A DNA stretch of 64,000 bases from Bhargavaea ullalensis (GTDB lineage Bacteria; Bacillota; Bacilli; Bacillales_A; Planococcaceae): NCBI RefSeq assembly GCF_040545425.1, contig NZ_JBEPLW010000002.1. One strand, written 5' to 3'. A model generated the notes under the pieces. It made no database searches. It saw only the letters and a program-made list of their open reading frames with translations, and had not been told where the DNA came from. Both the position numbers and the translations under genes were made by a program. Of the stretch, positions 8,216 through 16,904 are shown piece after piece. The first letter of the stretch is position 1. Each line of letters begins with the position of its first letter.

Positions 8216-10213
8216 TTGCAGAATGTGCTTATCGTCGGTGCCGGAGCTGGCGGTACCGCCATCCTAAAACTGATGCTGCAGCTGGACTACATGCAGGTGA
8301 CCGGAATGGTTGATCCGAATCCGGATGCCCCGGGACTTGCGCTGGCTGCAGAAAATGAAATTCCGACCGGGTCGGATTGGAAGGGCTTTCTTGCGAATGA
8401 CCTGCATCTGATCTTCGACGTGACGGGCGAGCAGGGCGTGTTCGGCGAACTGCTGAAATCCCGGCCGGCCCATGCCGTCGTCATTCCCGGCACCATCGCC
8501 CGGCTCCTCGTCAGCCTGTTGGAGGAGAACGGGCAATACATCCGGCAGCTCCGTTCGGAATCGTTTCGGAACCGGATGATCTTCAACTCGCTTGATGAGG
8601 GAATGATCGGGATCGGGCTCGACGGCATCATCCGGTTCTACAATCGGAGCGCCGCGCTCATCACCGGAGTTCCCGCATCGGATGCAATCGGCTCCCCCGT
8701 CGAAGAGATCATTCCCGGAAGCGGGCTGCCCCGGGTGGCCGAAACAGGCATGCCGGAGCTGAACCGCGAATTGACGCTGTCCAACGGTGTGCGGGTCGTC
8801 ACTTCCAGGCGGCCCCTGCAGGACAGCAGCGGAGTGCGGACCGGTTCATTCGCCGTGTTCCGCGATGTGACGGGGCTGCTTGAGCTGGCGGAGGAAATCA
8901 CGGACCTCCGGGAGATCCAGTCGATGCTCAAGGCGATCATCCAGTCAAGCGACGATGCCATTTCCGTCGTAGACGAAGAGGGCCGCGGCCTCATCGTCAA
9001 TCCCGCCTACACCCGACTGACCGGCCTTTCCGAGGAAGAGGTCATCGGCAAGCCCGCAACCGTGGACATAACGGAAGGCGAGAGCATCCATATGAAAGTG
9101 CTGGAGACCGGGCGCCCGATCCGCGGCGTCCGGATGCGCGTCGGGCCGGCGCGCAGGGAAGTCGTCGTCAATGTGGCGCCCGTCCTTGTCGGCGACAAAC
9201 TGAAGGGAAGCGTCGGGATCATCCATGACCTGACGGAAATCCGGTCGCTTTCCGAAGAGCTGGACCAGGCCAGGCGGCTGATCCGGTCGCTTGAAACCCG
9301 TTATTCATTCGACGATATTGCCGGCGGGACGCCGGAGATGAAGCTGGCGATCCAGCAGGCGAAGCTCGCTTCGGCGATGTATGTGCCGATCCTGCTGCGC
9401 GGGGAATCCGGAACGGGCAAGGAAGTGTTCGCCCAGGCGATCCACAACGAATCCGGCAGCGGCGCATTTATCCGGGTGAACTGTGCCGCACTCCCGGGTG
9501 ACCGACTGGAACGCGAACTGTTCGGATCTGACGGAAACGATCCGTCAGCCGGCCTGTTCGAGGAAGCGGACGGCGGCACCCTGTTCCTCGATGAAATCGG
9601 GGAACTGCCGCTGAATGTCCAGTCGGGACTTCTGAGAGCCATTGAAGAAAAGGAGATCCACCGGGCGGGCGGCAGCAGGCCGGTGCCGGTCACCGCGCGC
9701 ATCATCGCGGCTTCGAACAGCAACCTGGAGAAGGCGATGAAAGAAGGCCGGTTCCGGGAGGACCTGTTCCACCGGCTGAACCGGATGCCGGTTCACCTGC
9801 CGCCGCTGCGCAGCCGCAAAGAAGACATTCCGGCACTCGCCGCGAAATTGCTGCCTCGTCTCAATCGGGACCTGGACCGCTCCGTCGAGGAGATCCACCC
9901 GGAGGCGGCAGAGCTTCTCATGCAGCACGAGTGGCCCGGCAACGTCAGGGAACTTGAAAACGTGATCAGCCGTGCCTTGATTTTCATGCAGCCGATGGAC
10001 AAAATCCTCGGCAGGGCCGAGCTGGCCGCCGTCTTCCGGGCGGAAGGCGGAGGGGCATCCGGAACGCTCGCCGAGCAGCTGGATGCCCATGAAAAAATCA
10101 TTCTTAAGGAAGCGCTTACAACGGGCGGCGGCAACAAATCCGAAACCGCCAGGCTGCTGGGCATTTCTGTGCGAACGCTTTACTATAAACTCGAGAAGCA
10201 TAACCTGCTGTGA
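8216..10213 (+). CDS. bkdR: BkdR-type AAA+ enhancer-binding regulator lacking the GAFTGA loop
   Basis: The protein has 665 residues, with a TTG start at 8216. The N-terminal domain is Rossmann-like (LIVGAGAGG at 5-13). Two PAS-like segments follow (about 115-220 and 235-340), then a sigma-54-activator AAA+ domain with Walker A GESGTGKE near 396 and Walker B LFLDEIGELP near 458, and a Fis-type helix-turn-helix at the end (NKSETARLLGISVRTLYYKL). The position at the head of the bkd operon matches B. subtilis BkdR, which activates sigma-54 transcription in response to branched-chain amino acids. The segment after RELFG reads SDGNDPSAG and goes directly into LFEEADGG. The GAFTGA motif that contacts sigma-54 is therefore missing, and sigma-54 activation is doubtful. 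Confidence 0.9.
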   Translation: MQNVLIVGAGAGGTAILKLMLQLDYMQVTGMVDPNPDAPGLALAAENEIPTGSDWKGFLANDLHLIFDVTGEQGVFGELLKSRPAHAVVIPGTIARLLVSLLEENGQYIRQLRSESFRNRMIFNSLDEGMIGIGLDGIIRFYNRSAALITGVPASDAIGSPVEEIIPGSGLPRVAETGMPELNRELTLSNGVRVVTSRRPLQDSSGVRTGSFAVFRDVTGLLELAEEITDLREIQSMLKAIIQSSDDAISVVDEEGRGLIVNPAYTRLTGLSEEEVIGKPATVDITEGESIHMKVLETGRPIRGVRMRVGPARREVVVNVAPVLVGDKLKGSVGIIHDLTEIRSLSEELDQARRLIRSLETRYSFDDIAGGTPEMKLAIQQAKLASAMYVPILLRGESGTGKEVFAQAIHNESGSGAFIRVNCAALPGDRLERELFGSDGNDPSAGLFEEADGGTLFLDEIGELPLNVQSGLLRAIEEKEIHRAGGSRPVPVTARIIAASNSNLEKAMKEGRFREDLFHRLNRMPVHLPPLRSRKEDIPALAAKLLPRLNRDLDRSVEEIHPEAAELLMQHEWPGNVRELENVISRALIFMQPMDKILGRAELAAVFRAEGGGASGTLAEQLDAHEKIILKEALTTGGGNKSETARLLGISVRTLYYKLEKHNLL

Positions 10214-10257
10214 GCGGGGACAGGCGTCCGCCTGTACATAAAAGGAGGAGAACGATG

Positions 10258-11355
10258 ATGGAACTGTTCAAATACATGGGAAAATACGATTACGAGCAAG
10301 TGGTGTTCTGCCAAGACGAAACTTCCGGACTCAAGGCGATCATCGCCATTCATGACACGACACTTGGACCGGCACTCGGCGGCGTCCGCATGTGGACCTA
10401 CGGATCCGAAGAAGAAGCGGTGGAAGACGCACTCCGCCTCGCACGCGGCATGACTTACAAGAACGCGGCGGCCGGCCTGAACCTCGGCGGCGGCAAGACG
10501 GTCATCATCGGCGATCCGAAAACCGACAAAAGCGAAGAGCTGTTCCGGGCATTCGGCCGTTTTGTCCAGGGCCTCAACGGCCGCTACATAACGGCTGAAG
10601 ACGTCGGCACGACCGAAGCCGACATGGACCTCATCCACCTGGAGACGGACTTTGTCACAGGCGTCTCCCCGACCACATCCGGCTCGTCCGGCAACCCGTC
10701 CCCGGTCACGGCATACGGCGTTTACCGCGGCATGAAAGCGGCGGCCAAGGAAGCATTCGGCACGGATTCGCTCGAAGGCCGCACGGTCGCCGTCCAGGGC
10801 GTCGGCAACGTCGCATTCACGCTCTGCCGCCATCTCCATGAAGAAGGCGCGAAGCTCATCGTCACCGACATCAACGAACAGGCCGTCCAGCGCGCAGTCG
10901 AAGAATTCGGCGCAGAAGCGGTCGGCATCAACGACATCTACGGCGTGGAAGCGGACATTTACGCACCTTGCGCACTCGGCGCGTCGATCAACGACGAGAC
11001 GATTCCTCAGCTGAAAGTGAAAGTCATCGCAGGATCCGCGAACAACCAGCTGAAAACGCCTGAACACGGCGACCGCATCCACGAAATGGGCATCGTCTAT
11101 GCACCGGACTACATCATCAATGCCGGCGGCGTCATCAACGTGGCGGACGAGCTCGACGGATTCAACGAAGAGCGGGCTCTGAAGAAAGTCGAGAAGATCT
11201 ACGACACGATCGAGAAAGTCATCGCCATCTCCAAGCGCGACAACATCCCGACCTACGCAGCGGCGGACCGCCTGGCTGAAGAACGCATCGCCAATGTGGC
11301 GAAGTCCCGCAGCCAGTTTCTCCGGAACGGCAAGGACAGCCTGTCGAACCGCTGA
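10258..11355 (+). CDS. bcd: Leucine/branched-chain amino acid dehydrogenase
   Basis: The protein has 365 residues. Two adjacent ATGs (10255, 10258) follow GGAGG (10244-10248); the second gives the family N-terminus MELFKYM and better spacing. The enzyme oxidatively deaminates Leu, Val and Ile to 2-oxo acids with NAD+. Substrate-binding Lys68 (GMTYKNAA) and catalytic Lys80 (NLGGGKTV) are present, as is the NAD-binding GVGNVA near residue 181. It is very similar to B. subtilis Bcd over the whole length. It follows bkdR by 44 bases and supplies the substrates of the downstream dehydrogenase complex. In B. subtilis ptb precedes bcd; that gene is missing here. Confidence 0.97.
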   Translation: MELFKYMGKYDYEQVVFCQDETSGLKAIIAIHDTTLGPALGGVRMWTYGSEEEAVEDALRLARGMTYKNAAAGLNLGGGKTVIIGDPKTDKSEELFRAFGRFVQGLNGRYITAEDVGTTEADMDLIHLETDFVTGVSPTTSGSSGNPSPVTAYGVYRGMKAAAKEAFGTDSLEGRTVAVQGVGNVAFTLCRHLHEEGAKLIVTDINEQAVQRAVEEFGAEAVGINDIYGVEADIYAPCALGASINDETIPQLKVKVIAGSANNQLKTPEHGDRIHEMGIVYAPDYIINAGGVINVADELDGFNEERALKKVEKIYDTIEKVIAISKRDNIPTYAAADRLAEERIANVAKSRSQFLRNGKDSLSNR

Positions 11356-11391
11356 TCTGAAATCGTCCTTGAAGCGAAAGGAGTTTAACCA

Positions 11392-12819
11392 ATGGCACTT
11401 GAATATGATGTCGTCATCCTCGGGGGCGGCACCGGCGGCTACGTCGCGGCGATCCGTTCCGCGCAGCTCGGCCTGAAGACGGCGATCGTTGAAAAAGGAA
11501 AACTCGGGGGCACCTGCCTCCATAGGGGATGCATTCCGTCAAAGGCGCTTCTGCGCAGTGCGGAAGTGTACCGTCTGGCCAAGGATGACGCCGAGTCGTT
11601 CGGGGTTTCGACGGGTGAAGTATCGCTCGACTTCGGCAAGGTCCAAAAGCGGAAAGAATCGATCGTCTCCGGACTCCACAAAGGCGTCCAGGGACTCATG
11701 AAAAAAGGGAAGATCGATGTCTTTGAAGGCACCGGGCGCATTCTCGGTCCGTCGATCTTCTCCCCGATGCCGGGCACCATCTCCGTCGAGTATGAAAACG
11801 GCGATGAAAATGAAATGCTCATCCCGAACAATGTCATCGTGGCGACCGGCTCCCGGCCGCGCACGCTGCCGGGTCTTGAGATCGACGGCGAGCACGTGCT
11901 GACCTCGGACGAGGCGCTTAACATGGAAAGTCTGCCGAAGTCGATCATTATCATCGGCGGCGGCGTCATCGGCATCGAATGGGCGTCCATGCTCAATGAC
12001 TTCGGTGTCGAGACGACGGTCGTCGAATACGCCGACCGGATCCTGCCGACGGAAGATGCAGACATCTCCAGGGAAATGGAGAAACTGCTCAAAAAGCGGG
12101 GCGTGAACATTTTTACCTCAGCGAAAGTCCTGCCGGAAACCCTCCAGAAAGAAGAAGGCGCCGTCACCATTTCTGCGGACATGGAAAGCGGACAAGAGAC
12201 CTTCACGGCAGACAAGATCCTCGTCAGCGTCGGCCGCCAGGCGAACACCGAAGGCATCGGTCTTGAAAACACCGACATCGAAGTCGACCGCGGCTTCATC
12301 AAAGTGAAAAAGACCTACCAGACGAAAGAATCGCATATTTACGCGATCGGCGACGTTATCGGAGGACTGCAGCTTGCGCATGTCGCGTCTCATGAAGGAA
12401 TCGCTGCCGTCGAACACATCGCCGGGGAAGCGGCCGGTCATGTGGATGCGGACCTGGTGCCGCGCTGCATTTATTCCAGCCCGGAAGCCGCGTCCGTAGG
12501 CTTGACGGAAGCCCAGGCGAAAGAACAGGGACATGACGTGAAAATCGGCAAGTTCCCGTTCAAGGCGATCGGCAAGGCGCTCGTCCACGGCGAATCGGAA
12601 GGATTCGTCAAGATTATCGCCGACAAGGAAACCGATGACCTGCTCGGCGTCCACATGATTGGTCCGCACGTGACCGACATGATCTCCGAAGCGGGTCTTG
12701 CGAAAGTGCTGGACGCAACACCTTGGGAAATCGCATCGCTCGTCCACCCGCATCCGACGCTCAGCGAAGTGATGGGGGAAGCGGCGCTCGCCGTCGACGG
12801 CAAAGCGATCCATATGTGA
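11392..12819 (+). CDS. lpdV: Dihydrolipoyl dehydrogenase of the BCKDH complex (E3)
   Basis: The protein has 475 residues, ATG 11392 with AAAGGAG upstream. It has the FAD-binding GGGTGGYVAAIR motif at 11-22, the redox disulfide CLHRGC (Cys42, Cys47), an NAD-binding GGGVIGIEWASM motif in the middle and a C-terminal HPHPTLSE with the catalytic His near residue 450. It reoxidises the dihydrolipoyl arms of BkdB and passes electrons to NAD+. It lies 36 bases after bcd; in B. subtilis butyrate kinase (buk) sits between them and is absent here. Confidence 0.96.
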   Translation: MALEYDVVILGGGTGGYVAAIRSAQLGLKTAIVEKGKLGGTCLHRGCIPSKALLRSAEVYRLAKDDAESFGVSTGEVSLDFGKVQKRKESIVSGLHKGVQGLMKKGKIDVFEGTGRILGPSIFSPMPGTISVEYENGDENEMLIPNNVIVATGSRPRTLPGLEIDGEHVLTSDEALNMESLPKSIIIIGGGVIGIEWASMLNDFGVETTVVEYADRILPTEDADISREMEKLLKKRGVNIFTSAKVLPETLQKEEGAVTISADMESGQETFTADKILVSVGRQANTEGIGLENTDIEVDRGFIKVKKTYQTKESHIYAIGDVIGGLQLAHVASHEGIAAVEHIAGEAAGHVDADLVPRCIYSSPEAASVGLTEAQAKEQGHDVKIGKFPFKAIGKALVHGESEGFVKIIADKETDDLLGVHMIGPHVTDMISEAGLAKVLDATPWEIASLVHPHPTLSEVMGEAALAVDGKAIHM

Positions 12820-12836
12820 TGAAGGGGGAAAACCAA

Positions 12837-13844
12837 GTGACCAACAACCGTCATGAAGAGCTCGGGCTGTCCAACGAGGACGTCCTGCACATGTACGAAA
12901 CGATGCTGACGGCACGCCGCCTCGATGAGCGGATGTGGCTGCTCAACCGGGCCGGCAAGATCCCGTTCGTCATCTCGTGCCAGGGCCAGGAGGCCGCCCA
13001 GGTCGGCGCCGCCTACGCGCTCGACAAAGACAAAGACTACATCGCCCCGTACTACCGGGATATGGGCGTCGTGCTCCATTTCGGCATGACGCCGAAGGAA
13101 CTCATGCTCAGCGCATTCGCGAAGGCGGAAGACCCAAACTCGGGCGGACGCCAGATGCCGGGCCACTTCGGGCAGAAAAAGAACCGGATCCTTACCGGCT
13201 CTTCGCCCGTCACGACCCAGCTGCCGCATGCGGTCGGCGTCGCGCTCGCCGCGAAGATCAAGAAAAAGGACTTCATCACATTCGTGACGCTCGGGGAAGG
13301 CTCGTCCAACCAGGGCGACTTCCACGAAGGCGCAAACTTTGCGGGCGTCCATAAACTGCCGACGATCATCATGGTCGAAAACAATAAATACGCGATTTCC
13401 GTTCCGATTGAAAAGCAGCTCGCGTGCGAACACGTCTCGGACCGTGCGATCGGCTACGGCATGCCGGGCGTCACCGTTGATGGCACCGATCCGCTTGAAG
13501 TATACAAGGTGATGAAAGAAGCGGCAGACCGCGCGCGCAGCGGAGAAGGCCCGTCGCTCGTCGAAACGATCTGCTACCGCCTGACCGCCCACTCGTCCGA
13601 TGACGACCACCGGGCGTACCGGTCGGATGAAGACCTGAAGGCAGAGCGCGAAAAAGATCCGATTCCAAGATTCGCCGCTTATCTGAAAGAAACGGGCGTC
13701 CTGGACGAAGAAACAGAAAAAGCGCTTGAAGAGAAAGTGAAGAAGGTCGTCAACGAAGCGACCGACTATGCGGAAGCGGCTCCTTATGCAAAGCCGGAAG
13801 ATGCGCTGAAGTATGTGTACGCGGAGAAAGGGGGAGACGAGTGA
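12837..13844 (+). CDS. bkdAA: Branched-chain 2-oxo acid dehydrogenase E1 alpha
   Basis: The protein has 335 residues. GTG 12837 has AAGGGGG 8 bases upstream. The in-frame ATG 12819 overlaps the lpdV stop but has no ribosome-binding site, and the open frame further upstream lies inside lpdV. The thiamine diphosphate motif runs from GEGSSNQG (near 151) to VENN (near 182), and HSSDDDHRAYR contains a conserved phosphorylation-loop-type segment. With BkdAB it forms the alpha2beta2 E1 that decarboxylates the 2-oxo acids of Val, Ile and Leu and transfers the acyl group to lipoate. Confidence 0.96.
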   Translation: MTNNRHEELGLSNEDVLHMYETMLTARRLDERMWLLNRAGKIPFVISCQGQEAAQVGAAYALDKDKDYIAPYYRDMGVVLHFGMTPKELMLSAFAKAEDPNSGGRQMPGHFGQKKNRILTGSSPVTTQLPHAVGVALAAKIKKKDFITFVTLGEGSSNQGDFHEGANFAGVHKLPTIIMVENNKYAISVPIEKQLACEHVSDRAIGYGMPGVTVDGTDPLEVYKVMKEAADRARSGEGPSLVETICYRLTAHSSDDDHRAYRSDEDLKAEREKDPIPRFAAYLKETGVLDEETEKALEEKVKKVVNEATDYAEAAPYAKPEDALKYVYAEKGGDE

Positions 13845-14827
13845 TGCCGGTCATGTCCTATATCGATGCCATCACACTCGCGATGAAAGAAGAGATGGAG
13901 CGCGATGAAAATGTCTTCATCCTCGGCGAAGACGTCGGCAAGAAAGGCGGCGTGTTCAAGGCGACACAGGGTCTCTACGATGAGTTCGGCGAAGAGCGGG
14001 TCATCGACTCGCCGCTCGCCGAGTCTGCGATTGCCGGTGTCGCCATCGGGGCGGCCATGTACGGCATGCGCCCGATCGCGGAAATGCAGTTCGCCGACTT
14101 CATCATGCCGGCGGTCAACCAGATCATCTCCGAGGCATCGCGCATCCGCTACCGGTCCAACAACGACTGGAGCTGCCCGCTCGTCGTGCGTGCACCGTTC
14201 GGCGGCGGCGTCCACGGGGCGCTTTACCACTCGCAGTCGGTGGAAGCGGTATTCGCCAACCAGCCGGGGCTGAAGATCGTCATCCCTTCCACTCCTTATG
14301 ACGCGAAGGGCCTGCTGAAGGCGGCTATCCGCGACGAGGATCCGGTGCTGTTCTTTGAACACAAGCGGGCCTACCGCCTGATCAAGGGGGAAGTGCCGGC
14401 GGACGATTACACCCTGCCGATCGGCAAGGCGGATGTGAAGCGAGAAGGCGACGACATCACCGTCATCACGTACGGCCTCGCCGTCCACTTTGCCCTGCAG
14501 GCAGCGGAACGCCTGGCGGAAGACGGCATTTCCGCGCATATCCTCGACCTGCGGACGGTCTATCCGCTTGACCGCGAAGCGATCGTCGAAGCGGCGTCCA
14601 AGACGGGGAAGGTTCTGCTCGTCACGGAAGACAACAAAGAAGGCAGCATCATGAGCGAAGTGGCGGCGATCATCGGCGAAGAATGCCTGTTTGATCTCGA
14701 TGCCCCGATCCAGCGGCTGGCAGGACCGGATGTGCCGGCGATGCCATATGCGCCGACTATGGAGAAGTTCTTCATGATCAACCCGGACAAAGTCGAAAAG
14801 GCCATGCGGGAACTTGCGGAATTCTAA
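13844..14827 (+). CDS. bkdAB: Branched-chain 2-oxo acid dehydrogenase E1 beta
   Basis: The protein has 327 residues, identical in length to my recollection of B. subtilis BkdAB and almost collinear with it. ATG 13844 overlaps the bkdAA stop (TGATG) and is served by GGGGGAGA. The alternative GTG 13841 would add one residue. It contains the transketolase-type beta fold with GEDVGKKGGVFKAT, ESAIAG and the C-terminal PYAPTMEKFFM. It is the partner of BkdAA, and tight overlap suggests coupled translation for 1:1 stoichiometry. Confidence 0.97.
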   Translation: MPVMSYIDAITLAMKEEMERDENVFILGEDVGKKGGVFKATQGLYDEFGEERVIDSPLAESAIAGVAIGAAMYGMRPIAEMQFADFIMPAVNQIISEASRIRYRSNNDWSCPLVVRAPFGGGVHGALYHSQSVEAVFANQPGLKIVIPSTPYDAKGLLKAAIRDEDPVLFFEHKRAYRLIKGEVPADDYTLPIGKADVKREGDDITVITYGLAVHFALQAAERLAEDGISAHILDLRTVYPLDREAIVEAASKTGKVLLVTEDNKEGSIMSEVAAIIGEECLFDLDAPIQRLAGPDVPAMPYAPTMEKFFMINPDKVEKAMRELAEF

Positions 14828-14846
14828 ATCGGACGGAGGGTTACCA

Positions 14847-16199
14847 TTGGCGACCGAACAGATTAAAATGCCCCAGCTCGGAGAATCCGTGACCGAGGGC
14901 ACGATCGAGCGATGGCTCGTGAAACCGGGCGACACCGTTGAAAAATACGATGCGCTCGCAGAAGTGAACACAGACAAGGTAACGGCGGAAATTCCTTCGT
15001 CCTTCTCCGGGACGATCAAGGAACTGCTCGCAGGGGAAGGCGAGACGCTTGAAGTCGGCGCGCCCGTCTGCACGATCGAGACGGAAGGCGGCGGGGAGGC
15101 GGAACCTGAAGCATCCCCCGCAGCGGATGAGCCGGCGAACGAAATGCCGGCCGCCGGTTCCGACAAGCCGGAAAACCTGTCCGGCACGAAAGGCACCAAC
15201 AGTTCACCGGCTTCGCAGAAACAGGCGGGCGGGCGCTATTCCCCGGCCGTTCTCCGGCTTTCGCAGGAGAACGGGATTGACCTGTCCCAGGTGGAAGGAT
15301 CCGGCAAAGGCGGCCGCATCACGCGGAAAGACCTGCTGAGCCTGATCGAATCCGGCAACATTCCGAAAGAAGGAAGCCGCCCGGCTGCAGAACCGGCGAA
15401 AGAAGCGGCACCTGCCCCTTCACAACCGGCTGCGTCCCAGCCTGCCGCTTCATCCAAGCCGGCGGAGCGTCCGGCAGCAGGTGTCGAGACCGCAGCAGGC
15501 GACATCGAGATTCCGGTGACCGGCGTGCGCCGCGCGATCGCGAACAACATGCTGCGCTCGAAGCACGAGGCGCCGCATGCGTGGACGATGGTCGAAGTCG
15601 ACGTGACGAACCTTGTCAGCTACCGGGATTCCCTCAAAGCCGACTTCAAGAAGAAGGAAGGCTTCAACCTGACGTACTTCGCCTTCTTCGTCAAGGCGGT
15701 CGCACAGGCACTGAAGGAATTCCCGATGATGAACTCAATGTGGGCGGGCGACAAGATCATCCAGAAGAAGGCAATCAACATCTCGATCGCCGTCGCAACG
15801 GAAGACGCCCTCTTCGTCCCCGTCATCAAAGACGCCGACGAAAAGACGGTCAAGGGCATCGCCCGCGAAGTGAACGAACTCGCGGCGAAAGTCCGCTCCG
15901 GCAAGCTGAAATCCGACGAAATGCAGGGCGGCACATTCACCGTCAACAACACCGGCTCGTTCGGATCCGTCCAGTCGATGGGCATCATCAACTACCCGCA
16001 GGCCGCAATCCTGCAGGTGGAATCGATCGTCAAGCGGCCGGTCGTCATGGACGGCGGCATGATCGCCGTCCGCGACATGGTCAACCTCTGCCTGTCGCTT
16101 GACCACCGCGTGCTTGATGGCCTGGTTGCAGGAAACTTCCTGGCGCGAGTGAAGGAGATCCTGGAGAACATTACGGCGGAGAATACGTCGGTTTACTGA
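14847..16199 (+). CDS. bkdB: Branched-chain dihydrolipoyl acyltransferase (E2)
   Basis: The protein has 450 residues. TTG 14847 is preceded by GGAGGG at 6 bases and gives the family start MATEQIKMPQLGES. The lipoyl domain carries lipoylated Lys44 in NTDKVTAE. A Pro/Ala-rich linker follows, then the E3/E1-binding domain starting near 131 (YSPAVLRLS), a second Ala/Pro linker (about 168-215) and the catalytic acyltransferase domain ending in SLDHRVLDG with His near 419. It forms the core of the complex and releases isobutyryl-, 2-methylbutyryl- and isovaleryl-CoA, precursors of branched fatty acids. It is the last gene of the operon. Confidence 0.96.
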   Translation: MATEQIKMPQLGESVTEGTIERWLVKPGDTVEKYDALAEVNTDKVTAEIPSSFSGTIKELLAGEGETLEVGAPVCTIETEGGGEAEPEASPAADEPANEMPAAGSDKPENLSGTKGTNSSPASQKQAGGRYSPAVLRLSQENGIDLSQVEGSGKGGRITRKDLLSLIESGNIPKEGSRPAAEPAKEAAPAPSQPAASQPAASSKPAERPAAGVETAAGDIEIPVTGVRRAIANNMLRSKHEAPHAWTMVEVDVTNLVSYRDSLKADFKKKEGFNLTYFAFFVKAVAQALKEFPMMNSMWAGDKIIQKKAINISIAVATEDALFVPVIKDADEKTVKGIAREVNELAAKVRSGKLKSDEMQGGTFTVNNTGSFGSVQSMGIINYPQAAILQVESIVKRPVVMDGGMIAVRDMVNLCLSLDHRVLDGLVAGNFLARVKEILENITAENTSVY

Positions 16200-16436
16200 C
16201 TGGCGGCCTGTTCGGACTAAAGATTTATTATAATTTAGCAGCAAGGGCCTTGGTGGTTTTTTGCGAATGAATCGTTTATCTGTGTCATGTGATAACTTAC
16301 AAAAATATTTTCCTATAAAAATGTCAGGCTCTTTTCTGGACAGTGTGTGTATCGCATTGTAATTGCGCCTAGTAAAAACACATATTTTTTCTGTGAAATC
16401 AATGTTTAGATACACTATTAAAATTGGGGGATTCTG
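16200..16436 (+). other. AT-rich spacer between bkdB and a mini-gene
   Basis: This 237-base stretch is visibly AT-rich compared with the flanking GC-rich genes. It holds A and T runs and TTATTATAATTTA-like segments. I see no convincing terminator for bkdB, only a weak GGCCTTGG followed by TTTTTT, and no gene. It precedes the zinc-ribbon mini-gene and may contain its promoter, but no clean -35/-10 pair stands out. Confidence 0.5.
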
Positions 16437-16625
16437 ATGAAAAATTATATTTGTAATGAGTGTGGAGGAGAATTCTCTAAAAATCAACTTGACCCGGAAT
16501 TACTGACAGATGGTGAATCTTTTTGTAAAGAATGTGCTAGCAGCTTAATGGAAGCTGGAAGAGACTTTGTAGACCCTAATCATAATTTTAATTCGTATGA
16601 AGACTGGGATGAAAATGGACGCTAA
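16437..16625 (+). CDS. Hypothetical 62-residue zinc-ribbon-like protein
   Basis: ATG 16437 is preceded by TTGGGGG. The protein has two CxxC pairs (Cys6/Cys9 and Cys30/Cys33), the typical spacing of a small zinc ribbon, followed by an acidic, Asn/Asp-rich tail. I do not recognise the family. Base composition is much more AT-rich than the neighbours and codon choice favours A/T third positions, unlike bkdB and mutA. This suggests acquisition from elsewhere. It is isolated between the bkd and mut operons and ends upstream of a strong hairpin at 16784. Confidence 0.7.
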   Translation: MKNYICNECGGEFSKNQLDPELLTDGESFCKECASSLMEAGRDFVDPNHNFNSYEDWDENGR

Positions 16626-16783
16626 CTAACAAATAGAACGCTCATTGAAGTTGTACCGTTTGCTGTGGCATCCGTTTAAGCGGTCAATCGATGTTGGCTC
16701 TCGGCAGATGGTGTTGCCTGCGTCTTTATCGTCTGGTGAGAGTGGCGTTTTTTTGGTGGCTAGCATAAGGGCGGCATGATGCT

Positions 16784-16830
16784 AGGCGAATCCGATCCTA
16801 TCTGCGGATAGGAACGGATTCGCCTGTTTT
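16784..16830 (+). terminator. Strong 19-bp stem terminator
   Basis: Arms 16784-16802 and 16807-16825 are inverted repeats with one mismatch around a TGCG loop, followed by TTTT. It lies about 160 bases after the mini-gene and before mutA. The spacer 16626-16783 contains nothing I can assign. Confidence 0.8.
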
Positions 16831-16904
16831 CGTGTTTCAACTTTCAAGATGTAGGAATCTCCGGTAAAATGAAAATAAGAAAAATTCGAATCGGGAGGAA
16901 GCAG

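Noticed and set aside
10214..10257. Sigma-54 promoter between bkdR and bcd
   Set aside because: The 44-base gap contains no GG-N10-GC element.
12723..12836. N-terminal extension of bkdAA inside lpdV
   Set aside because: The frame is open by chance; the ribosome-binding site and family start point to GTG 12837.
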